Origin: Hymenobacter sp. PAMC 26628
GTDB taxonomy: Bacteria > Bacteroidota > Bacteroidia > Cytophagales > Hymenobacteraceae
Direction: 5' to 3'
Length of the DNA stretch: 64,000 nt
NCBI RefSeq assembly: GCF_001562275.1
Contig: NZ_CP014304.1
Location: forward strand, 806,001-870,000
In this document: one piece after another, positions 8,646-16,885 of the stretch
Numbering within the stretch: position 1 is the first letter of the stretch
How the letters are laid out: every line of letters begins with the position of its first letter
Position numbers and translations under genes: made by a program
Notes under the pieces: generated by a model
The model's input: the letters and a program-made list of their open reading frames with translations, nothing else
Databases searched by the model: none
Told to the model about the DNA's origin: nothing

Positions 8646-8993
8646 ATGAAACTACTTCGACTACTCGTGGCCCTGGGCGCGGCGGCCGGCCTGGGGGCCT
8701 GCACTGCCACGGAGCAAACCTCCGAACTAGCCACGCCCCGCGTGACGCCCACCGTCGTCAACTCCGACGCCGACCGCCGCGCCATCTACAACAGCAACGG
8801 TGGCTACAACACCCCGGGTGGGGCCGTGCCCGACGCCACGCTCGGCCGCGTCCGCTTAGGTGAGCAGGCCGCCGACATCAACTCCCGCAAGCGCATCGAA
8901 ACTCTGGGCACCAACTCGGCCAATACCACCACGCCCGAAACCCGCATTCGCCGCATTCGCTACGAGGGCGATACGCTGGGCCGCCAGCCGTAG
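8646..8993 (+). CDS. small lipoprotein of unknown function
   Basis: A 115-residue protein with a signal peptide MKLLRLLVALGAAAGLGAC and a good lipobox (LGAC, Cys19). The mature part is polar, rich in Asn, Thr and Arg, with no recognisable domain. It ends with TTPETRIRRIRYEGDTLGRQP-like charged sequence. It is probably anchored in the inner or outer membrane by a lipid. It is bounded by terminators on both sides, so it is likely monocistronic. I do not recognise a family beyond 'hypothetical lipoprotein'. Confidence 0.65.
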   Translation: MKLLRLLVALGAAAGLGACTATEQTSELATPRVTPTVVNSDADRRAIYNSNGGYNTPGGAVPDATLGRVRLGEQAADINSRKRIETLGTNSANTTTPETRIRRIRYEGDTLGRQP

Positions 8994-9010
8994 ACCCGCC
9001 AGGGGTTTAG

Positions 9011-9070
9011 CCCGCCAAAAAGCCGGCCCGCCGCTTCGCAAGGGAAGCAGCGGGCCGGCTTTTTGGCGGG
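9011..9070. terminator. strong bidirectional terminator
   Basis: A long stem (CCCGCCAAAAAGCCGGCCCG with its complement) around a ~20-nt loop, placed between two convergent genes, the small lipoprotein gene and the nucleoid-type protein gene. A/T tracts inside the stem give a U-run in both directions. Confidence 0.75.
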
Positions 9071-9083
9071 CAATGCCAGGGGC

Positions 9084-9863
9084 TTATTCGCTAACCTCGC
9101 CGGTGCTGGCGCTGTCCGACGAGTTCAGCAGGTCCGTGGTTTCCGGCTCGGAGGCCGTGGCTTCGGGCGCAGCTTGCTCGGTACGGGGCTTAGGGCCGCG
9201 CTTGGCGCCGGTGGCCGGCGTGCCGGGCTTGGGGCCCCGCTTCTTGGCGGCGGGCTCAGCGGCGGCTTTTGTGCTGCGCTTGGCGGCGGGAGCAGCGGGA
9301 GTAGTAACCGCGGCGGCGGGCTTGGGGCCCCGCTTCTTCGTAGCGGGCGCGGCGGCTACCGGGGCGGCTTCGGTTGCTTCGGCAGGGGCCGCGGCCACAG
9401 GCTCAGCGGCCTGGTTGGTGTGCGACTTGCGCGGCGAGTTGTTTTTCTTGGCTCTGCTATCCTTGCTGTCCTTTTTGGTGGCAGTGGGAGCCGCGGTGGT
9501 GGCTACGCTGGCGGGTGCGGAGGCATCGTAGTGCTGCATAATGGTGTGCAGCGCCTGTTCAAACATACGTTCCGTGTCGCCGTCCAGGCGGCGGGTGGCT
9601 TCGCGCACCACTTCCTTCAGCTTGGCTTTCGTTTCTTTGCGAATGCGAGCCACTACTTCGTTCATTCGGCCATCGAGTTCTTTCTGCAGCTGCTTGGAAG
9701 CGGAACGCAACGACTTTTTCTGGCTGGCTTTCTTATCCGCCCGGTCATCTTTGAGGTCGGTGCTGGCTTTGCTAGCGGCTTTCTCCGATTTTTGCTGGGT
9801 TTTCTCGGCCGGCGTGCGCTTGGTTTTTTTCTCCGCTTTAACGGATGGAGCAGGTTTTTTCAT
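9084..9863 (-). CDS. histone-like Lys/Ala/Pro-rich protein with three RGPKP motifs
   Basis: A 259-residue very basic protein starting MKKPAPSVKAEKK at the ATG 9861-9863. There are three parts. The N-terminus is a Lys-rich tail (1-50). Next is a helical, coiled-coil-like segment (about 50-115) with alternating Lys/Arg and hydrophobics. The C-terminal half is low complexity (Ala/Pro/Lys) and contains three KRGPKP motifs, two of them as KKRGPKP. R-G-P/K-P cores resemble AT-hook or histone H1-type DNA-binding tails. A nucleoid-associated role is inferred. The acidic Ser/Thr C-terminus (TDLLNSSDSASTGEVSE) is unusual for such proteins. No enzyme motif is visible. Confidence 0.6.
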   Translation of the reverse strand: MKKPAPSVKAEKKTKRTPAEKTQQKSEKAASKASTDLKDDRADKKASQKKSLRSASKQLQKELDGRMNEVVARIRKETKAKLKEVVREATRRLDGDTERMFEQALHTIMQHYDASAPASVATTAAPTATKKDSKDSRAKKNNSPRKSHTNQAAEPVAAAPAEATEAAPVAAAPATKKRGPKPAAAVTTPAAPAAKRSTKAAAEPAAKKRGPKPGTPATGAKRGPKPRTEQAAPEATASEPETTDLLNSSDSASTGEVSE

Positions 9864-10109
9864 GATGAGAAAAGAGTGAATGAAATGTGCGCCCGCACCA
9901 AACAGGGTAGAATCCTCGGTGTTATTGCCACTAATTAGGGCCAAATATAAAATTTAAATACCGACGTAAATAGCTTTCCTAGAGTTTTTCCCGAATTTAA
10001 TTCTAACTCCTTCTTTCTTCTGCATAATTAATCATTTGGCCCCACGCCGCCGGAATTAATTCCTCCACTGTTCGGTACGGTTCAATTGCTGTTTTCAACT
10101 CTCGATTTT

Positions 10110-12152
10110 ATGGCTGTTCTTCCTCAGCGCTACACCGTTACGGCGGCCTTGCCCTACGCCAACGGCCCCGTGCACATCGGCCATTTGGCCGGCGTATACC
10201 TTCCCGCCGACATTTACGTGCGCTATTTACGGGCGGCGGGACGCGACGTGAAATTTATTTGTGGTTCCGACGAACACGGGGTTCCCATCACCATTCGTGC
10301 CCAGAAAGAAGGCGTTACGCCCCAGCAGGTAGTCGATAAATACCACACGCTTATTCGCGATTCGTTTCGCGATTTCAACGTGTCATTCGACGTTTATTCG
10401 CGCACTTCTTCGGCCACGCACGCTGCCGTCAGTAGCGAGTTTTTCCTCAAGCTCTACCACGACGGCAAGTTTATCGAGCAAACCACGCAGCAGTATTTCG
10501 ATGAGCAGGCCCAGCAATTTCTAGCTGACCGCTACATCGTGGGCACGTGCCCCAATTGCGGCAACGAAAACGCCTACGGTGACCAGTGCGAGCGCTGCGG
10601 CACGTCGCTCAGCCCCACCGAATTAATTAATCCGCGCAGCATGCTCAGCGGGGCCCACCCGGTGCTGCGCGACACAAAGCACTGGTTTTTACCGCTCGAC
10701 GAGTACGAGCCGTGGCTGCGCGAATGGATTATTGAAGGCCACAAAAACGATTGGAAAACCAACGTGTACGGCCAGTGCAAGTCGTGGATTGACCAAGGCC
10801 TGCACCCACGCGCTGTGACGCGCGACCTCGACTGGGGCGTGCCCGTGCCGCTGCCCGGGGCCGAGGGCAAGGTGCTGTACGTGTGGTTCGATGCGCCCAT
10901 TGGCTACATTTCGGCCACCAAAGAGGCCTTTCCCGACGAGTGGGAACTGTATTGGAAAGACGCGGGCAGCAAGCTGGTGCATTTCATTGGCAAGGACAAC
11001 ATTGTGTTCCACTGCATTATTTTCCCGGCCATGCTGAAGGCGCACGGCGGCTATATTTTGCCCGATAATGTGCCCGCTAACGAATTTTTGAACCTGGAAG
11101 GTGATAAAATCAGCACGTCGCGCAACTGGGCGGTGTGGCTGCACGAGTACTTGCAGGATTTCCCCGGCCAGGCCGATGTGCTGCGCTACGTACTGTGCGC
11201 CAACGCGCCCGAAACCAAGGACAACGACTTCACCTGGAAGGACTTCCAGGCCCGCAACAACAACGAGCTGGTAGCCACGCTGGGTAATTTTGTGAACCGC
11301 GCGGTGGTGCTCACGCACAAATTCTTTGAAGGGCAAGTGCCCGCCGCGGGCGAATTGCTGGAGATTGACCAGGATGCGCTGCGGCAACTGGCCGCGTTCC
11401 CGGCCAAGATTGGCGAATTAATTGAGAATTACCGCTTCCGCGATGCACTGGCCGAGGTTATGAATTTGGCGCGTTTGGGTAATAAATACCTGGCCGATAC
11501 CCAGCCCTGGCACCTAATTAAAACCGACGCGGTGCGCACCGGCACCGTGCTGCACGTGGCCTTGCAAATTGCGGCCGCCCTGGTGCCCGTGCTGGGGCCC
11601 TTCCTGCCCGAGTCGGCGGAAAAATTGGGTGCCATGCTCGGCATTGAGGCCGGTTCCTGGGCTGCCGCGGGCCGCCCCGATGCGCTAGTGGCGGGCCACC
11701 AATTGCGCGAGGCTGCCTTGCTATTCGCCAAAATAGAAGACGCCACAGTGGAGGCGCAGGTGCAAAAGCTGCTCGGTACCAAGCAAGCCAACTTGCTGGC
11801 CAATGCGCCGGTAGCCGAAGCCAAGACCGCCGTGAGTTTTGACGATTTTCAGAAAATGGATCTGCGCGTGGGCACCGTGGTGGCAGCCGAGAAAGTGGCT
11901 AAAACCAAGAAACTCCTCAAGCTCACCATCGATTTGGGCCTGGAGCAGCGCACCATTGTGAGCGGCATTGCCGAGTATTTCACGCCCGAAGAATTGATTG
12001 GCCAGCAGGTGCAGGTATTGCTCAATTTGCTGCCCCGTGAGCTCAAAGGCATTCAAAGCCAAGGCATGTTGCTGATGGCTGAAAACGCCGACGGCAGCCT
12101 GGCCCTGATGCAGCCCGGCAAAGCGGTGCGCAACGGCAGTGCGGTTAATTAA
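10110..12152 (+). CDS. metG: methionyl-tRNA synthetase
   Basis: A 680-residue class I aminoacyl-tRNA synthetase charging tRNA-Met. The HIGH motif is HIGHLAG (about residues 21-27), the zinc knuckle is CPNCG...CERCG (about 150-170), and the KMSKS-equivalent is KISTS. An anticodon-binding helical domain follows. The C-terminal ~105 residues are the appended tRNA-binding EMAP/Trbp111 domain ([14 protein letters not shown]... QSQGMLLMA). The ATG at 10110 is preferred over a TTG eight codons upstream. The gene converges on pth, and the space between them is a perfect palindrome. Confidence 0.97.
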   Translation: MAVLPQRYTVTAALPYANGPVHIGHLAGVYLPADIYVRYLRAAGRDVKFICGSDEHGVPITIRAQKEGVTPQQVVDKYHTLIRDSFRDFNVSFDVYSRTSSATHAAVSSEFFLKLYHDGKFIEQTTQQYFDEQAQQFLADRYIVGTCPNCGNENAYGDQCERCGTSLSPTELINPRSMLSGAHPVLRDTKHWFLPLDEYEPWLREWIIEGHKNDWKTNVYGQCKSWIDQGLHPRAVTRDLDWGVPVPLPGAEGKVLYVWFDAPIGYISATKEAFPDEWELYWKDAGSKLVHFIGKDNIVFHCIIFPAMLKAHGGYILPDNVPANEFLNLEGDKISTSRNWAVWLHEYLQDFPGQADVLRYVLCANAPETKDNDFTWKDFQARNNNELVATLGNFVNRAVVLTHKFFEGQVPAAGELLEIDQDALRQLAAFPAKIGELIENYRFRDALAEVMNLARLGNKYLADTQPWHLIKTDAVRTGTVLHVALQIAAALVPVLGPFLPESAEKLGAMLGIEAGSWAAAGRPDALVAGHQLREAALLFAKIEDATVEAQVQKLLGTKQANLLANAPVAEAKTAVSFDDFQKMDLRVGTVVAAEKVAKTKKLLKLTIDLGLEQRTIVSGIAEYFTPEELIGQQVQVLLNLLPRELKGIQSQGMLLMAENADGSLALMQPGKAVRNGSAVN

Positions 12153-12153
12153 T

Positions 12154-12239
12154 TGGTGAACGTGAAATAAATAAGGTGGGGCCCCGCGGCGCGTAGTTAC
12201 GCGCCGCGGGGCCCCACCTTATTTATTTCACGTTCACCA
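12154..12239. repeat. perfect 86-bp palindrome between metG and pth
   Basis: Two 42-nt arms (12154-12195 and 12198-12239) are exact reverse complements around a 2-nt loop (GT). The right arm contains the stop codon and last codons of pth. The left arm begins just after the metG stop. The GC core (GGTGGGGCCCCGCGGCGCG) followed by an A/T-rich outer stem could act as a bidirectional terminator, but the length and perfection are far beyond a normal terminator. Confidence 0.9.
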
Positions 12240-12789
12240 CGTTCATAGCGCGCTCCAGGCCCAGGGCCCCAAAAGCCAGGATGGCTTCGGCGGCCTTCTC
12301 GATGCGCGTGGGCAACTCGATGCGTTCGTCGGCGCTGAACGGATCAAGCACGTAATCGACCTGCCGGCCCTTGGGGAAGTTGGCGTCGACGCCGAAGCGC
12401 AGGCGCGCGTACACGTCGGTACCCAGCGTGGCTTGAATGTCCTTCAGTCCGTTGTGCCCCCCGGCCGAGCCCTGGCCCTTGAGGCGCAGCTTGCCAAAGG
12501 GCAGGGCCAGGTCGTCGGTGACGACAATCATGTTCTCCGCCGGGATCTTCAACGTGCTGAGCCAGTGCGCGGCAGCCTTACCGCTCAGGTTCATGAACGT
12601 GGTGGGCTTGACGAGGGCGTAGGTGTGGCCCTTGCTTTTAATTTCGGTGGTGAAGGCGTGGCGGCCCACCTCAAAACGCGGCGCGTCGAATTTCGCGGCC
12701 AGATAATCGGCCACCATGAACCCGATGTTGTGGCGCGTGTCGGCATATTCGGGGCCGATGTTGCCCAGGGCAAGGACTAGAATCTTCAT
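12223..12789 (-). CDS. pth: peptidyl-tRNA hydrolase
   Basis: A 188-residue Pth that cleaves the ester bond of peptidyl-tRNAs released from stalled ribosomes. It starts MKILVLALGNIGPEYADTRHN; the catalytic His is in TRHNIGF. FMNLSGKA and DDLALPFGKLRLK... GGHNGLKDI are the substrate-binding elements. The length is typical. The start is the ATG 12787-12789, which falls inside the left arm of a dispersed inverted repeat. The last codons lie inside a perfect palindrome. It is on the same strand as rplY just upstream, a common rplY-pth pairing, although a hairpin terminator separates them here. Confidence 0.95.
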   Translation of the reverse strand: MKILVLALGNIGPEYADTRHNIGFMVADYLAAKFDAPRFEVGRHAFTTEIKSKGHTYALVKPTTFMNLSGKAAAHWLSTLKIPAENMIVVTDDLALPFGKLRLKGQGSAGGHNGLKDIQATLGTDVYARLRFGVDANFPKGRQVDYVLDPFSADERIELPTRIEKAAEAILAFGALGLERAMNVVNVK

Positions 12790-12826
12790 CGCTGATTTAA
12801 ACTGATTAACCGTGATTGCGCTGATT
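12787..12826. repeat. ATTAACCGTGATT-family repeat, left arm
   Basis: A 40-nt sequence (CTGATTTAAACTGATTAACC core) that reappears inverted at 12921-12960 with 3 mismatches. It overlaps the pth start codon. The same family flanks the fabF-rnc gap near 52 kb. Confidence 0.8.
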
Positions 12827-12865
12827 AACCATGGAAGAAGTGGAAAGAGGAAATAACTGACAAAG

Positions 12866-12896
12866 AAAAAGGCGCTTCCGGAGAAGCGCCTTTTTT
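12866..12896 (-). terminator. terminator after rplY
   Basis: AAAAGGCGCTTC pairs with GAAGCGCCTTTT around CGGA. It lies between the two inverted repeat arms, downstream of rplY. Confidence 0.65.
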
Positions 12897-12920
12897 GACT
12901 AATTTTCACAACGTCGCCCA

Positions 12921-12960
12921 AATCAGCGAAATCACGGTTAATCAGTTTAAATCAGTGATT
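12921..12960. repeat. ATTAACCGTGATT-family repeat, right arm
   Basis: Inverted partner of 12787-12826 (3 mismatches over 40 nt). Its last base is part of the rplY stop codon. Confidence 0.8.
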
Positions 12961-13532
12961 TACTTGCCAGCGGCCAGCTCGCCTTTCAGGGCGCGCGGGA
13001 TGGCGATGCTGGCGATGGGGGCCAAGGGGTTGGTGAGGATGGTGAAGTTCTTGGTCTCCACGGCCGACACTTTGATGGATTTGCCCAGCTCCATGCCGCT
13101 GATGTCAACTTCCACGTAGTCGGGCAGGTTTTCGGATTTGGCCTTCACTTTCAGCTTGCGCAGCGTGCTCACCAACCGGCCACCGGCCAGCACGCCCGGC
13201 GACACGCCCACGTACTTGATCGGAATGTCCATTTTCACTTCTTTGCCGTCTTCCAGCTCCAGGAAATCGACGTGCAGCAGCATTTCGTTTACCGGGTGGA
13301 ACTGCGAATCCTGCACGATGGCGCGGTACATGGTGCCTTCCACGTTCAGGTCCACGATGTGGGCCTCGGGGGTATACAGCAACTCGCGGAACAGAATGGC
13401 GGGCACTGAAAAGTGCACCGTCTCGGCACCGCCATACAATACGCACGGCACTTGCGAATCCAGGCGCAGGGCCTTGGCATCCGTCTTACCGAGATTCGCT
13501 CTTTTAAACCCTACAATCTCGAGGCTTTTCAT
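12960..13532 (-). CDS. rplY: 50S ribosomal protein L25/general stress protein Ctc
   Basis: A 190-residue two-domain L25 (Ctc type) that binds 5S rRNA. The N-terminal domain (1-95) starts MKSLEIVGFKRANLGKTDAK, has VPCVLYGG and ends VNEMLLHVDFLEL. The C-terminal beta domain runs from about 96 to 180. The length fits the long Ctc form, larger than the single-domain E. coli L25. It precedes pth on the same strand. A minus-strand TACCTTTG lies about 67 nt upstream. Confidence 0.93.
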   Translation of the reverse strand: MKSLEIVGFKRANLGKTDAKALRLDSQVPCVLYGGAETVHFSVPAILFRELLYTPEAHIVDLNVEGTMYRAIVQDSQFHPVNEMLLHVDFLELEDGKEVKMDIPIKYVGVSPGVLAGGRLVSTLRKLKVKAKSENLPDYVEVDISGMELGKSIKVSAVETKNFTILTNPLAPIASIAIPRALKGELAAGK

Positions 13533-13598
13533 AAAAGAAGTTTTTGAAAAAAGAAAAAAGAAACCCGCCCGAGCTGAAAATCAGCCCCAAACGGGGCG

Positions 13599-13606
13599 CA
13601 AAGGTA
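13599..13606 (-). promoter_or_regulatory. -7 promoter element upstream of rplY
   Basis: TACCTTTG on the minus strand, matching TAnnTTTG, about 67 nt before the rplY ATG. No -33 TTG at standard spacing. Confidence 0.35.
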
Positions 13607-13723
13607 CGGAATCGCTGCTAGATTTGCTACCCCCGGGGCCATATTTAACTGGGGCCCCCACCCGCGGGGCCCCGCCGCAGCCCCGGCCATCCAGCATCCT
13701 TTCCCACCCCTAACTCTTTGCCC

Positions 13724-15619
13724 ATGAAAAGATTTGCTATTCTCGCTTGGCTCCTGGCGCTAGGCAGCGGCCCGCTGCTGGCCCAGGCCCCGCCGGCCGC
13801 TGCCTACGCCCAGGCGCATTACACCAAGCAGGAGGTGTACGTGGCCATGCGCGACGGCACGCAGCTGTTTACGGCCATTTACACGCCCAAGGACGCCGGC
13901 GCCGGCAAGAAGTACCCCATCATGATGCAGCGCACCTGCTACAGCGTGGCGCCCTACGGCCCCGCCAAGTTTCCGGCCCGCTTGGGGCCCTCCGAAACCA
14001 TGATGAAGCAGGGCTACATCTTTGTGTACCAGGACGTGCGCGGCCGCTGGAAAAGCCAGGGCACCTGGACGAACATGACGCCCGTCATCGACAAGAAGAA
14101 GGGTAAAAAAGACGTGGACGAGGGCTCGGATACCTACGACACCATCGACTGGCTGGTGAAGAAAGTGGCCAGCAACAACGGCCGCGTGGGGCAGTGGGGC
14201 ATTTCGTACCCCGGCTTCTACACCGCCGCCGGCATCCTCTCCAACCACCCGGCCCTGAAGGCGTCGTCGCCCCAGGCCCCGGTATCGGACTTTTTCTTCG
14301 ACGATTTCCACCACAACGGCGCCTTTCTAGAGTCGTACATTTTCACGTACCCGGTGTTTGGAGTGCAGAAAACCGACACCACCAGCAAGGCCTGGTACGC
14401 CGACCAGGGCATCACCACGGGCGCCAAAGACGGCTACCAGTTTCTGCTGGACCTAGGGGCCCTGAAAAACGCGGACCAGTACTACGGCAAGAATTTCTTC
14501 TGGCAGGAAACCGTCAACCACCCCAACTACGACGATTTTTGGCAGAAGCGCGCCCTGCCCCCGCACTACACCGCCGGCGTAAAGCCCGCCGTGATGACCG
14601 TGGGCGGCTGGTTTGACGCCGAAGACCTACGGGGGCCCCTGGCCATTTACAAAACCATCGAGAAGAAAAGCCCTGGCACCTACAACACTTTGGTAATGGG
14701 CCCCTTCGGCCACGGCCGCTGGTCGCGCGAGACGGGCCACACCCTGCACAGCAACGTGTACTTTGGCGACAGCATCGCCACGTTCTACCAGAAAAACATT
14801 GAGGCCAAGTTCTTCGCCCACTTTCTGAAAGGCAACGGCGACAAGAACTCGGGCCTGCCCGAAGCTTACCTCTACGACACGGGCAAGAAGCAGTGGGACA
14901 CCTTCGCGCAGTGGCCCGCCGCCACCGCTACCCACCAAAAGCTGTACCTGAGCGCCGACGGCAAGCTGGATAAACAGCCCGGGGCCCCGGGGCCCGTCAC
15001 TTTCGTGAGCGACCCGCTGAAGCCCGTGCCCTACACCGAGGATATGACGACGACCATGGGCTTCACGCCCCACAACTACATGAGCGAAGACCAGCGCTTC
15101 GCCGGCCGCCGCCCCGACGTGCTTGTCTACCAAACCGACGTGCTGGCCGACGACGTGACGCTGGGCGGCGAAATAATGGCCAACCTGAAAGTGGCCACCT
15201 CGGGCACCGACGCCGACTGGGTGGTGAAGCTCATCGACGTGTACCCGGCCGACGAGCCCAACCACGCCTACATGCCCAATAAGAACATCCTGCTCAGCAA
15301 CTACTGGCAGATGGTGCGCTCGGAGGTAATGCCCGCCCGTTTCCGCAACGGCTTCGAGAAGCCCGAGGCGATGGTGGCGGGCCAGAAAACGGCCGTTGAT
15401 TTCCACTTGCAGGACGTGCTGCACACCTTCAAAAAGGGCCACCGCATCATGGTGCAGGTGCAAAGCACCTGGTTTCCCTTCATCGCCCGCAACCCGCAAA
15501 CCTTCGTGCCCAACCCCTATAAGGCTGCCGACAGCGACTACGTAAAAGCCACCCACAGCGTGTTCGGCGACAGCTTTCTCGACGTGGAAGTGCTGCCCGC
15601 GACGCCGCCCGCTCAGTAG
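13724..15619 (+). CDS. CocE/NonD-family alpha/beta hydrolase, exported
   Basis: A 631-residue hydrolase of the S15/CocE class (X-Pro dipeptidyl peptidase, cocaine esterase and glutaryl-7-ACA acylase relatives). Signal peptide: MKRFAILAWLLALGSGPLLAQ. The alpha/beta hydrolase domain has the nucleophile elbow GQWGISYPGFY (Ser at about residue 163), FVYQDVRGRWKSQG (oxyanion-side motif), GGWFDAED carrying the likely catalytic Asp, and GPFGHGRW with the catalytic His. The C-terminal ~230 residues form the jelly-roll domain. Substrate is unknown: an ester or amide, possibly a peptide. The ATG at 13724 is preferred to a TTG two codons upstream. Confidence 0.9.
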   Translation: MKRFAILAWLLALGSGPLLAQAPPAAAYAQAHYTKQEVYVAMRDGTQLFTAIYTPKDAGAGKKYPIMMQRTCYSVAPYGPAKFPARLGPSETMMKQGYIFVYQDVRGRWKSQGTWTNMTPVIDKKKGKKDVDEGSDTYDTIDWLVKKVASNNGRVGQWGISYPGFYTAAGILSNHPALKASSPQAPVSDFFFDDFHHNGAFLESYIFTYPVFGVQKTDTTSKAWYADQGITTGAKDGYQFLLDLGALKNADQYYGKNFFWQETVNHPNYDDFWQKRALPPHYTAGVKPAVMTVGGWFDAEDLRGPLAIYKTIEKKSPGTYNTLVMGPFGHGRWSRETGHTLHSNVYFGDSIATFYQKNIEAKFFAHFLKGNGDKNSGLPEAYLYDTGKKQWDTFAQWPAATATHQKLYLSADGKLDKQPGAPGPVTFVSDPLKPVPYTEDMTTTMGFTPHNYMSEDQRFAGRRPDVLVYQTDVLADDVTLGGEIMANLKVATSGTDADWVVKLIDVYPADEPNHAYMPNKNILLSNYWQMVRSEVMPARFRNGFEKPEAMVAGQKTAVDFHLQDVLHTFKKGHRIMVQVQSTWFPFIARNPQTFVPNPYKAADSDYVKATHSVFGDSFLDVEVLPATPPAQ

Positions 15620-15633
15620 GGGCCCCAGTTTTG

Positions 15634-15686
15634 GCTGATTATAAAAAGGCCGCCCCACGCTGCGTGGTGCGGCCTTTTTATAATCA
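15634..15686. terminator. terminator hairpin
   Basis: CTGATTATAAAAAGGCCGC pairs with GCGGCCTTTTTATAATCAG around a short loop, just after the hydrolase gene. The stem ends in T and A tracts, so it can work in both directions. Confidence 0.7.
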
Positions 15687-16042
15687 GCTCCCGCGCTTCT
15701 CCCAGCTCCGGTATGGATCGGGCTAAAGCTGAGTTGGTACACCATTAGGCGGGCTGTGGGGCTGATTTCTGAAAAGCCTGGCCGCCGGTGGTAGCCGCCG
15801 TGGCTTTCCGGTGGTAGAACAGGGGCAAGGACGCTGCTTGCGCAACAACTCGCAAAAAACTGGCTGATAGTAATTTAACCAGATTTTAAGCCGGGCTTAA
15901 GCTGGTCTTAAGATACATAGCCGTTAAAGCCGACTATCTGGTGCGTAGTCATATTTATAAGCCAGCCCTTTACGGGCGTGGTAGCCGTAGCGGGCAGGCA
16001 TAGTGCCGATGCTGCGCATTCCTTAATTCTTCCTTCTCTTTT
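15687..16042. other. intergenic stretch without a gene
   Basis: I see no credible gene here. The only structure is a cluster of related CTTAAG words near 15885-15912 (TTTTAAGCCGGGCTTAAGCTGGTCTTAAG), a possible operator or folded leader for the aquaporin-like gene. A 203-aa antisense frame that crosses this region reads through the aquaporin gene and is not believable. Confidence 0.4.
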
Positions 16043-16702
16043 ATGAGTGATACATCCGCTGATCCGTTGGGAAGCGAAGCCTTTCGGTCTGCTTTGGCTG
16101 AGCTTTTGGGTACCTTTTTTCTGGCCCTGGCCGCCCTCACGATAGCGGCGCCGCTCACGCCTTTCGCAGTGGGGCTCACGCTGCTCGTTTTTGTGTACGC
16201 GGTGGGTAGCCTGTCGGGCTCGCACCTCAACCCGGCCGTAACCGTGGGGTTGATGGCCAGCCGGCGTTTTCCGCTCGCCCACGGGCTGCTGTACCTCGTG
16301 GCCCAAGTGGCCGGGGCCCTGCTGGCGCGCTTCGTGGCCGGGGCCGGATTGGTGGGTGAGTTGGGCCACAGCTACCAGGCGGGCCCCGCCGCCGCTGAGT
16401 TTTTGGGGTTTGGCATCCTTATGATAACGGTGGCGGCTACCACCGAGAAGCAGGTAGCCAAGGCGGGCAGCGGCATTGCGGTAGGCGGCGCGCTGCTGGC
16501 CGGGCTGCTGGTCAGCCACGGGGTGCTAAACCCCGCCGTGGCCCTGGCAATGGGCTTGGCTACCTCGCCGGCGGTGTGGGCCACCCTGCTGAGCGCCGTG
16601 GTATTCAGCCTGCTATTCTCCGTCATCGAGCGCACCAAGCCCGCCGAAGTCGAAGACGGCTCGGCGCCTACTCCCAAAGCCCAGGCCGACGATTCGAAAT
16701 AA
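16043..16702 (+). CDS. aquaporin-like MIP-family channel
   Basis: A 219-residue membrane protein with six hydrophobic segments and both half-helix NPA motifs: HLNPAVTVGLM (NPA 63-65) and GVLNPAVALAMG (NPA 163-165). MIP channels pass water or small uncharged solutes across the inner membrane. The conserved Arg right after the second NPA, part of the aromatic/arginine filter, is replaced by Val166, so selectivity is likely to differ from AqpZ. The C-terminus is polar. The next gene on the same strand is katG, about 180 nt away. A channel for peroxide or another small solute would fit that neighbour, but this is only inference. Confidence 0.85.
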   Translation: MSDTSADPLGSEAFRSALAELLGTFFLALAALTIAAPLTPFAVGLTLLVFVYAVGSLSGSHLNPAVTVGLMASRRFPLAHGLLYLVAQVAGALLARFVAGAGLVGELGHSYQAGPAAAEFLGFGILMITVAATTEKQVAKAGSGIAVGGALLAGLLVSHGVLNPAVALAMGLATSPAVWATLLSAVVFSLLFSVIERTKPAEVEDGSAPTPKAQADDSK

Positions 16703-16885
16703 GCGGTACCCCGTCATAAAAACTGGCGGTGTGAGGGGAAAAGGCAAAAATGAACAAGAAGTAAGTGCCTTTCCTATGTTATAGAAATATAGAAATAGAA
16801 AATCCAGTCGCTAAAGGATTAGTAGAACAGTTAGATAGAACACAACCTACGCTTGTTTAACAAACCCACTTCAAAGGAAATCACA

